Assembly: GCA_002633005.1 (NCBI GenBank)
Contig: NMRA01000157.1
Coordinates: forward strand, 468,988-528,987
DNA from: Phoronis australis
Lineage: Eukaryota > Phoronida > Phoronidae
DNA: 60,000 bases
Reading direction: 5' to 3'
Shown here: in pieces, positions 13,401-25,400 of the stretch
How positions within the stretch are numbered: position 1 is the stretch's first letter
Layout of the letters: every line of letters begins with the position of its first letter
Made by a program: the position numbers and the translations under genes
The notes under the pieces: generated by a model
Told to the model about the DNA's origin: nothing
Database searches by the model: none
The model's input: the letters and a program-made list of their open reading frames with translations, nothing else

Positions 13401-16400
13401 CTTGTATAGTTTAACCAATTTTGAGATTGCTGCTGATGACACTGTGCCATTTGTCCTTGCTTTCAACTCAAACTTGTTGCCCCATAACCTCTACAGTGTG
13501 TCTGGCTTTCATCAAGTACATTACGTTGCTCAATATTCACATAAACCAAAATGAGTGCCATTTCAAGTTCTATAAAAACGCATTTGTTATAGCAAAACAC
13601 ATCAACAGCATCTCAATAGGCTTAAAATGAAATTTGCTCCCATGCATGAACAGGCAGATGAGCTTGTGTTCAATTAAGCTGGGTATTATTGATAGTTATC
13701 GAAACATAGTGCAGAGATTGAGAACTGGCAGATGACTGATAGCAATGGCATAAGTCAGATTGTAAACAATTATAACCAAACTCCAGTCTGTAATATGCAA
13801 TATGCATAACTTTTTTATGCAGTTTCAATGCACATATAGTAAACAAATAAAAATTAATTGATTCCTTATACTGTGAATCAAACATGCGCAAGTGATATTA
13901 GAATTGAAACAAAAATAACTTTTAAAGTCTCAAGTGATTTATGAGTAATTGAAGGTCTGCATGAAACTTGAAAATGTTAGGGATCTGGTCTGGACCCCAA
14001 CTCATTTTGAAATCTGTGCCCTTAAATTAACCAGCCTACCTCCACTTTAACTGAATCGGTTAGAAAAACAACTCCCGTTTTGTTTGTACGACCAAAACTA
14101 CTTATTCATGCATGAAATCCAACATTACTTAAACAATCACATAGGCATAAACACAATTTTAAAATCAAAACTCACCAATCCATGAAGTTCTTCAGCAACC
14201 CATGTATGCTGTGCCAAAACCGTTTAAACGGGTTCAAATGAATAGCTTGGGTCACTTTCCAGGAATGTAACCCTGACAGCCAACTGGTAACACATATTTA
14301 AGATAAACTTCATTTCATAACACTCCCAGGCAGTTCAACTAGTAGTTGGGCTAGCTTAATTAAAATAAACAAAAGCTCCAAGGGCATTAAACATTAATGA
14401 ATATAACCTCACAAATTTAGGACAGAACATTTGCACAAGACAAATTTTATTTTCTTATTTTTTATAAATAATATGCAGTACCAGAAAAATGCCTAGGCAT
14501 ATTCTGTAACAAGTAGCTACTGACGCACAATATTTTGAAAAATTGTAATCCTTCACAACAATGCTGAAGGCCCTTGAAAAATCAAAGTGTGTAATTTTTG
14601 GAAATTACTTTCCGAAATTGGCGAAATTTTACTGCAGCTACAGTTGCCGCAAACACCTGAGTTTGGGCGTTGCATCTGGTGAGATATTTCAAATGTTGGT
14701 AAAGTACTAATTTTTGCACATTTGATAAAATTTGGCATTTAATTTGCACGGATCATACATTTGTGTGTGGTTTTTATTAAAGTTTTATGTCTTGTAAAGC
14801 AATATGCTGGGAACAGTTTTTGTTGTTTTCAAAGCAATTACATTTAATATTTTACCTTGACTTTGACAGCAGACTTAAGGAAAGTTGAAAATTTGTTAAG
14901 TCCATTAGGTAACAATTTGGTAAGTTCAAGCAGATGCGCGTATATTCTCTTAGTATTTTATGTCACATTTAGGTAACTTTGAGTCTTTGATGGTTTTAAT
15001 AAGGTGATATTTAGGTAACTTACCCAACAGTAGGTAAGCATTAGGTCACAATTAGGTACGTAAGTTACCTAACCCAAGTAACTTTAACCTATGTTAGGTC
15101 TGGTTATGCCTATACCAATTGATGTGTAGAGACTCACAAATTTCCAGCTCCTTTGTTGTTTGTGTTCGGTCTAGTATAAAAGAGTCGTTGAAAGAGCATT
15201 GCCCATAACAATGATTGGGGCTAAGTTGTATAGACAAATATTAGTATGTAAATTTCTGTCCTAATTCAGTCCAGGTTTTCAAGTGGCAAATAGTTTTGCC
15301 AATATAACTGGAGCCACGTCCAGCACAGATAAATTTGTACACTACCCTGGACTGTACACCCATAATGATATTATCCTTAAGGGTTAAGTAAATTAGACAG
15401 TTTTGGAGACTTGGGTGTCAAGTTAATACAACTGTTAAAGGAGAATTACACCCGATTTAAGTAGTCTTTTTTGCCGTCTTAATCCACATCGCTTCGAATA
15501 CGGTCGACCTTACCTTGCCAAGAGGTGTCGCGTTAACCTGTGAGGAATGTGAGAAACGACGCTAGCGACGTCAGTGGTTCATATGCAGAGTGAATGCCAT
15601 TATGTTGGTGCATCGTTCCCGCTTGTCTGAACTATGCAGCTGCGAAGAAACTGGGTATATTGTTTTTTTTTTCGACTTCCTCGAGAGTCCGAAATGCTTA
15701 GATAGTGGCTTGTGGTAGTGAAGAATGAAAAGTACGTTGTAAATAGCAAGTATGAGGCCGTGAAACATCTCTGTGTCTGTGGCCTGCAGACGTCGACAGT
15801 GCCTGACAAATACCGGCTTACAAAATAACTATCCATACGTTCCGTTGTCCGAGTTTGTTCATGGCGCCTCTTCATCACTCTATTCCTGTTCGAATTGATA
15901 GCCTGTGAAACTTAACATTCCACCTGCGAAGTCTTCGTTGGGTTCGACTGATGAGCTCTCGTCTAAGTCACATGGGATTGCCGTTGTCATGTTGATGTTT
16001 GTTACTGAGCGTTTTGTTTCAAAATGAATTATTCTCACCCTAACCAATGCTTATATAAAACTTAAACAAAGTCTGCCTTATTAGATGCAATTTGTAATGC
16101 CTTTGGAGTGTTCATGAGTGCAAATGATTAGAGAAGCCAGCAGTGAATAAATCACTGCCTTTCCGGCTTTAGGTGCAATAAAACTAGTTGACGGGACACT
16201 GAGGCCGTGTGAGCCCTTACAAAAATGAACTTAAGTTTTCATCGAAAAAGTTAAGTTTTTGGTCTGAAAAACTTAAGTTTTCATTCACGAAAAACTTAAG
16301 TATTTTGGAACAAGTTTTTTGGAACGAACTTAAGTTTTCATAACTTTAAGTTTTTCAAAAAATTAAATTGTATAAACTTAAGTTTTTGAAAACTAAGTTT

Positions 16401-19400
16401 TCCGAACATAAGTTTTCAAGGAACTAACTTTTGAAAACTGAAGTTTTCTAAAAGCAATAAGTTTCAATAGGACAGCCATTCAAAAATTTCGATTTTCACT
16501 AAAACAAGAGTGGAGTACAGTAACAAATTTAATGATTTTCATAAAGTTTTAACAAACTGAGTTCTATTAACATTTCATTAACATTGATTAATTGCAGAAA
16601 GTAAAATGCACTTCCTAAAATACACTAGTTCCTTAAAATAAGTGAACATAAGTGAAATATCAAAATCTTAAAAACTTCCGGTTAAAGATGGCAAAAGTAT
16701 TGGCTATCGCGCTTGCGCACCTCAATTTTGGGCAAAAAACGTTTTCTCCGGTAGAGGGTGCATTATCAAGCCAATTCCTCCGAATTTTTGCAGGTTTTAG
16801 TTTCTTATGACAATCTATTTTTCCGAACTAAAAAACCGGAAGTTGGTTCCAAGATGGCGGATCTGGCGCTTGTTGACCCATTTTCAGTCGTGCTGGGGTG
16901 CCATTTTGAACGTGAAGAGAAAAAGAAGTCACTCCTCGGAGTGCTTTCATTTTGTTTGTTCCCACTCTACAGGTCGCATCTTTTTGATCGATTTTCACAA
17001 AATATGTACACAACTTGTATCTCCAGAAGTACTGGAAGCCTATTGTTTTTCATCATAATCGGATCCAAGATGGCAGATGTGGCGGCCATTTTGTTTTCAT
17101 TTAAAGGTTCAAATGCTTCTGGAGGCTACAATTTTTTACGTACAAGGCTAAGAATCGACACAGTAAATGAACCGGAAGTGTGCTACAAGTATATCGGAGA
17201 TTTTTTACTTCCCGTTAAAGATGGCGGAAATATCAGCGATCGCGCATGTGCACCTCGATTTTGGCCTAAAAACGTTTTCTCCTGTAGGGGGTGCACTATA
17301 GGGCCTATTCTTTCGAATTTTTGCAGGTATTAGTTTTTCATGACATGCTATTATACAGAGCCAAAAAACCGAAAGTTGTTTTCAAGATGGCGGATCTGGC
17401 GCATGTTGACCCATTTTCAGTCTTGCTGGAGTGCCATTTTAAACGTGAAGAGAAAAAGAAGTGATTTTTTGCATGTTGATTCTTTGAGGTATACTCTTTC
17501 AAATGACCTTATACAATTTTTTTCTCAGACTTACCGTTTTCGAGTTATTTGACTTTGAAATTCTTAAAAAAAAACAAAATTTCATTTTTTTCGAAAAATT
17601 TACGGAATTAAGCGATACCATCAGTTTAGATAGAGTTTTAAACGGGCTTTCAGAAGATGTTTTCCATTTATCGCTAGGACGTCTACTTTTTGAATTATTC
17701 GAGATTTTCTGATAGCGCTGTTCCTTTGCTGAGCGGTCTTGCTGCATTGAAGTTGGTTTAGCTTCTATTGAACAAGACTGTAGCCTATTTCTTACTGATT
17801 TATGACATCTAAGTTCTTCATATGAATGTTATGATGTTTGTTCATCATCACCACCTCCATCATCATATTCGCATCTTCGTCATCATCTTCGTCATCATCT
17901 CTGTCGTTGTCTTTTAAGTTAATTTCGGCAAGTGTCGCTCAAGACTGTAGCCTATTTCTTACTGATTTCTGACCTCTACGTTCGTCATGTGAATGTTATC
18001 ATTGGTTGTATTGTTCATCATCGCCACCATCGTCGTCATATTCGTCATCTTCGTCATCATCTTTATCATCATCTTTTCTGTTAATTTCACCAATTGTCGC
18101 TCCTCGGAGCGCTTTCATTACTTGTTGCTGGGCCTATATAAGCAAGGTGGTCACTGTTTATGCTTCTGAGGACGGTGTTTTAATAAATGCCGAAACATGT
18201 CAAGGCGATTTAAATCCATTGTTGTGAAGTCAGTGAAAAGAAAGTGGAACAGAAGCTTAATGAAATAGCTGAGTATCCGGTCATCCTTGTGTAGTATTGT
18301 TCCTAATTTGATCAGTTAATATAAAAAGAATTTTAAAACATTGCATGAAGGTAATCGTGAACTCAATTTTCACTGATAAAACTTTGAAGAATTAAGTTTT
18401 TCTTGGTTCACGTGTGTAATCTTTTTTGGTTTGAAGCAGAAATCAGGCACCTTAAAATCTCAAACAATGCTTGTTCATGCCAGATAAAGACTCCAGACAC
18501 TGGGAAAATATTTGAAGACTTTTTGTTTACTTTTTTCAGATGAAGCTGAGCTGCATGCCAAAGACTTAAATGAACAGGGCACAAGACAAGAGCTTCTTCA
18601 CTCATTCTCCTCTCCTGGTGAGTGATTTGGTGAGAGTGATTTGTCTGACTTTCAGTGGCTTCATCACCAGACTATTGTTTTGATATACTTATACGAAGGT
18701 AATGAGGCAAGATGATTGCTGGGTGCATAACCGAGATTGACAGCAACAAGGTAGAACAGCTTTTCTAGAACTATAGATTCACCACGATGGGTTGTTGCTA
18801 GTCATTGTTTGTTCGATGTCGAATTATGTTAAAGTCTTTCCCATTTTAGACAAAAATGATTACCATAGATACCTTTTTCGTTTTCAAGAGTTTTTAACTT
18901 TGTTGGGAATGCTCACAACTACTCAGTATATGGTTGCTACTTTAAAATGTTAAGGCATCTATGTTGTGCTAATTTTTTCATGAAATAAATCAGGAAATTG
19001 ACTTTCACCTATGCAACATTTTGTCCTAAATTGGCTAGATTTTACCCTAGCCAACATGTACTGTGTGTTGACCAATGTATTCACTTGTTCGTTTGACGTA
19101 CAACTTTTTTAAAATATATTTTGAGGTAATGGATATGCCAGATACTCTGTTTCGTGCTTTTCATGAAAATCTATGCTTTGTTTTAGGCATTGCATCGAAG
19201 AAAGCTTCAGGAGTTACTATGCTTACTCGTTCCCATAACTCACTGCCTGGAAATGTTGGACACTCTCAGCAAGGGATGATGACAAACTTGAAACTTGCTT
19301 CAAATGATTATGGTTAGTTTGTTAAAACTACTGTATAATGAAGTTCTCTTGGAAAAGGGAGTGCTATTATTGTCCTTAGCTTCTCGTTAATGTGTCGTGG

Positions 19401-22400
19401 GTACATAGCATTCACGAACACATGTCTGTCCACACAATGTTGTTGGCAAGATATCTCAAGAAGGAGGTGTTATGATATAATAGCTTTGTTCACAGTACCG
19501 AGGTGTGGGTGGGGCAACTCCAAGTCAATTTTAGTGTCCTCAACATTATTTTCAGGTACAGCTAGAAATTCAACTTCAACTTGGGAAGATATTGTTTTTC
19601 ATTGTATCTCAAGAAGGGAGCTTTGGTTTTTTAAGTATTTTGTACCAAGATGTAGATGACGGTCAACTCCAGGTGCTAGTCAATTTTCATGGTTACCATG
19701 ATTAGATTTTCTTCAGTTACAGCTTGTTTACCCCTAATAGTGCCACCTAGACTTGATTGCACTACTTATTGACCTCGTTTGTAGAAACATGACCTGCCTT
19801 CAGATGCCACTAATTTAAGTTTTGGCAAAGTTCATCAATTTTTAAAAATTGAAGACCCAACAGTGTTGGTTTTTCTGGTTATCATTTACATTTCTCAAAA
19901 TTTCAAGTTTTAAAAGCTTTAATTTGTAAAGTAGCCTGCAATTATTTACCACACTTCATGACAAAATAAGATCGCATTTAATTGAGCCTAGTCAGTAACT
20001 CTAATGATAGATCAGCCTTGCACTCACTAGGATAGGAGTATATAATTTTGATAGTATGACATACTACTTTTCTCGAGTTCTGAGGTCAAAAATGCAGATT
20101 CCCTTAATATTGGTATCAAAAGAGTTAACTGAAGAATTTTTAATGACAGCAAGAAAGCCAAGTTTTGGCTTGGGAAAATGTTGTAGGCATTATATCTCAA
20201 GAAGGGAGGCTCAGTTTTTATGTATATATTTTGTATCAGCGTGTATGTGGGGCAGGGGATCAGATGATTATTGTAGCCTTGAGGTTTGATATCACCATGA
20301 AAATTTTATTGGCATATGATATCTCAGGAAGGGACTTAGTTACGGGGACACGCTATTTTTAGCCACCTGTGTGCCACTGGGCATGATTTCAATACCGATG
20401 ATGTCACTATCCTAGACTGTTAGGAACATTGGTTCAAAAGGGTTATAAAGGTATTAGCTTTCCATGAGCGCATTGAGAGTCCCTGTTTAAATAAACGAGG
20501 TGGTTTAAGATTCGATTTGTCACACGTATAGGATGGTATTCTAACGTCAATGCCGCGCCGTATTTTCAACACTCCACCTATTGATAACGTCACAAGCCAA
20601 GCTGAAGTCCGTGAGATACGGACGCAACGTCGCTAAGTTTAGTAAGTTTTATTCCAGTATTAGACTTAAATTTTATTGGACTTGGATGTTGTTCCGATTT
20701 TGTAACAGAATAAACGTCATCTCTATTCTGTGTGGCCTTGATCTCGTTTTAGCAAGAAATTCAATTTAAGAGTGGGTAATTTCTCATGAAAGCAGTTTTA
20801 AATTTTATTCATATTTGATACTAAGGTATAGGAAGGTCTTCTCCAGACGCCAGTCAATTTTGGTGATCTTGACTTTATTTCGATATCTCTTAGTGAGAAA
20901 TTTTAAAGTTTGTATTGAAAAATGTGGTTGGATGGATCTCTCATATTTGTCATTGAGGTGTATAAGTGGGGATGTCCGTGGCACCAGGTGATTTTGGTAA
21001 CCCTAACCTCATTTTCAAAGTCATTGCTAGAAATGTTGAATCCACATCACATCATGCAATTGTATGATAATTCACTCTTCAATCTTAATTTTCTGATTTG
21101 AAAATTTTACGGATTGTAATTGAGATAGACGATCATTTTCATATATGTTGGAAGTACAAACATATTCATTTGTTCTTTCTTTGCACAAAATTTGTGAAAT
21201 TGTAGCCTTAATAATGCGCACATCCTGTGGAGGCGGGGAGCAGTTTGGTCACCCTAGTGTGACAAATACTGGTAGTGGACTAGGTGACAGGTTGTGTTAT
21301 CAGCAATACCATATGTGCTGCTTCCTAGGTGCAGTCATCTGTATGGCATCTGTACTTGTAATTGCTAGTACCAACAGGTTATGGACTCCATTGGTTGAAA
21401 CTGGCTCCCTAGGTTTCCCATTAATAATTTCCCTTATTTTGTATATTTTTCAGATACGTCGCAACTGTCAACTCAAGAAAAAACAGTTGCTGCAACTGCA
21501 CCTGATGAAACCCAATTGAAGCACTTAGAAACGAAGAGGGTTCAGCCTGAGGACGATCTTGTTGCTGACAGTGGCTCCCCCCAACACACTCCACTGAAAT
21601 CAGGTCTAAGTCAAGAAGCTAGCCCACAGGTGTTTAGTAGCTATCCTGGAGGCTTGAAGGAGACTACTAGTTGCTGTGATGATCTTCCTGAGGAACAGCT
21701 TTTGGTTGTGAAAACACTGGTAGTCAATCCTGTTTCAAGTGATGATAAGACTCTACCTGTTTCTCTTTATCATTATCAAGAAGAGCTGGCAAAAGCAGCT
21801 ATGGAAGGCAGCAACAGCATCATTTGTGCTCCTACAGGTAAGCACTGTATTGTTGTTGAGCTGGTTTGGGGCAGTGTGGGGGCACTGTTGGTGATAATCC
21901 TGTCCTGTGAGCCATATTTACTGCTAAAGCACATTTTTATGTTAGCCATATTGTTGTCTGGGCGTCCGGTGTCCGCAGCTATCTCCTAAACCTCTGGCAG
22001 CATCTTATTGAAATTTGATTGGTGTGTTCCTATGTGACTGACAACAGATGACAAGTTTCCGAACGATTCGAGAACCACTGTGCCTCCTAGTGGCAGTTTT
22101 AGTTTTTTACAAGAATGTGATGATGTCATTAAGTTCTCAGACGGATTTTACTCCACCTTGTGACCTTTTTTGCATCTGATTCAGTTTTCGGCATTCGTCT
22201 CTCTATCTGCCATGCCACTCAAGGGATCACTATGAAAATTTACAGAATGTGTTTCCGATGAGAAGGCGGCCACGACTGACAAGTCCGACTACTGTGTTGC
22301 CCCCCCAGTGACGATTTTGTTTTTTGCATCTGCAACTGAATCTCTGTAATACGTTGAAGGAGTTTTGAGAATTTTTTTTACGTTTGAGTTTGTATCTATG

Positions 22401-25400
22401 GAATTCATTATTGTATTTTCATGAAATTCAGCAAATACCTTTCTAATGAAGAGAAAAGTCCACCTTTTCATTTTTGGACGGATTTGATGTTTTCTGTGTT
22501 TCCTGGTGACCATTTTTGTTATTTTTGCATCAATTTTCTGGCGTCGCCTCCATATCTGCAATGCTGCTCAAATGATCAACATGAAATTTATGTGTATTCC
22601 TGATGAGAAGGCCTCAACTGACGTTGACTTTCGAACAAATCTGACTTCTGTGTTGTCCCCAAGTGGCGATTTTATTTTTTGCGTCTGCAGCTGAATCTCT
22701 TTAACCCTTTGAAGGAGCTTTGCGAAATTTGAAACATACATTCCATGGAGCCGATAACAAATGGTAACAAGTGTCGAACTGATTCAAATACCACTGTGCC
22801 CCCTGCAAAATGTTTTATGTTTACCTCTGTATCTTCATGTAGTTCATAATGTATATTCCTGAAATTCGTCTAACAGTTTTCTGTTATGTACTTTCTTATG
22901 CTGACTAGCTTGATGATGTTTTCTGCTCCACTTGGTGGCTATTTAAAAAATTGGTGCTTTTGACGTACGCTTCTGTCTGCCAAGCCACTCACAGGATCAT
23001 TATGAAAATTGGCAGTTGTGCTCCTGATGCGAAGACCCTGGCTGATGTAATTCGGATGTTTTTTACTATTCTGGTGCCCTTTAAAGGCAATTTTGCTTTT
23101 TTGCATCTTCAGCTGTTTCTCCTTAAGCTTTGGATTTCTAGTCTGCAAAATTTAGACGTTAGATTTGTGATGAACTCAAGTGCGAAACTCACCATCAGAA
23201 TATTGTACAAGACAACTTATCACAGACAGGCAATTCATGCCTGAACCTAAACATAGAACTAGATCCGAGCAAGGTTTGAGAAGACAACAGATCATCGCGT
23301 GAACATTATACAAAGATATTATGAATATAGCAGACAATGACGTGTAAAATTCTGAAAACATTGGGCCTAATGGGAAACCCATACTGACGTCTTTTTGTAA
23401 AAACAGCTTGCCATTTAAAGCTGAAGATGTATTGAAAAATGTAGCAATGGAAGAATAGTGTATAACTGTGATGATGCACACTGTGATAGCTTTGCAATAT
23501 AACTTAGGATATATTTATGATGATGCACACTGGGATACCTTCGTTTGCAATGGAACTCCCAACACCATTATTTGAAATGCTTATTTTTCACGATATGCAT
23601 GTGAAAAAATGGTGTGTTAAACTTCTTAAATAATTTGATTTAACCTCGCTGCATCCACCATTGCATACCAGTTGCTTTCCAGGAAATTGGTTTACGTTTC
23701 ACAATACTGTTATCTGTCTTCTAGTGAACTGTTTGATGTGGAGTGGTGCCATTTAAATTCAGGGTCTAAACATTGCCTGAATCATCTCATCGCCTGTCTG
23801 ACAAAGCTTAATCTTCGTTTTTACGCATCTAGGAAGTGGAAAAACCCTGACTGCTGCTCATATATGTAGGCTGGTCTTTGATAACTGTCGTCGGAAGAAC
23901 AAGCAATTCAAAGGATTATTTATCGTGCCAATACGCACCTTAGTAGAGCAACAGTGCAATGAATTCCGTAAGGTCTTCCCTGACGATCCTGAAGTTATTA
24001 GGAAAATTTCCGACACTGAGAGACTGGGACATGTGATCAAAAACAACAACAAAATATTGCTATTCCTAACGGCACAGATTTTGGTGAATGCTTTAAAAGA
24101 AGGTAAGTCTGAACAGGAATATACAACAGTGCATCCATGATGCAGGAAAACATAGGTAGACCCTGAGCAATAAGTTGAATTCTATTGGATTCACCAAATT
24201 GTATGATAATTCTCCGCTCATTTCGCACAAAGTGAAATAAATAATATGTCAATAAATACATTTTTCTGTTAGTTGGGCTTTGCCTGCTAATCTGGTCATG
24301 TGTGAGTTAGGTGAGGCAAGAAATACCCACCATGTAGCCTGGTCAGGAAAAATATTATTTCCAAATAAATTCCTAAATACGTGTGACTGTGCTAAGTTAA
24401 TGGAGAATTATCGTAAAATTTTCTATGCTACAGAAGACAAAATAATTCATAAACATAAGAACTCTAAGTGTGAAGACGACGGCTGGTGGGCACATTTCAC
24501 CACTTCGCGTTTCTGTACAACGGTCTTTTGCTCGTTGATTTAGTTGATGTTGTTACTTGTACTTTGATCTTATTTGTCATCTTTATTTTTAGTATATCTT
24601 CTTGTCTATCTACAGCAGTGTTTGTTCAGTGTTGTGTTATAATTCTATTCCATTACTCTTATAATCAATCGGTGTTAAATGAATCAATCACATATTATTA
24701 CTAGCCAAGTTTAATTAAACACATACCAGCTTCTATCTATTTCAGGAGAGGTGTCTATCAGAGCATTTAGCATACTTGTCATGGATGAATGTCATCATAC
24801 CACTTTGGAGCATCCCTTCAGACAGATAATGAAGAATTATCTGAAGGAAAAGGAAGTCAATGAAGTGGGCTTGCCTCAGATAGTAGGACTTACTGCATCA
24901 TTGGGTGTTGGGAAGAAAGAGCCTGTAGATCATTACATTCATTTGTGTGCAAACTTGGATTGCACTTTGATATCCCATGTGAAACTGAATTTGCAGGAAC
25001 TTCTCCAGTACAATCCTCGGCCCAAATCGGACCAAATCATTTCTGTTGCGCCACGCGTTTTAAGTACGTTCCAAACCGTGCTCGAAGCACTGATGAAAGG
25101 AGTTGAAGATTCAAAGCCAGAGTATCTGAGTGGTCCCCCTCCTAGAGGTACCCAACATTATGAGAATTTCATTGTCATGAGAAAGGAATCTGCTGAAAAA
25201 CAGTCTGGGATGGCAGAAGTGGTGGCCGCCTGTGATTTTTTGAGGGCGCTGAATGATTCCCTGCTGATTTATGAAGACTTCCGAGCCAAAGATGCGCTGA
25301 CTTATATTGCTAAGAAATTACCCAAGGAGGGCCTGAGTGATTATGAGAATTGGTATGTTTTTGTTTTGTTTTTCTATTCCAAAGCAACTATGAATCCACT

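Larger units (their letters stand above)
1461..18539 (+). other. RLR intron 1 (about 17 kb), packed with repeats
   Basis: This long intron separates the DED exon from the linker and helicase exons. It holds two families of inverted repeats, a nested DNA transposon, MITEs, a tRNA-like SINE head and microsatellite-like tracts, listed separately. Segments 1461-2329, 7250-8600, 10020-11920 and 12700-14870 show no recognisable gene, RNA or element apart from an unassigned open stretch at 13168-13554. A further small exon hidden here cannot be excluded. Confidence 0.65.

Noticed and set aside
16758-17333. 191-codon open frame in intron 1
   Set aside because: It lies within repeat A and its internal duplication, with no domain and no support as an exon.
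18006-18227. Ser-rich open frame
   Set aside because: Produced by the TCA-type microsatellite.
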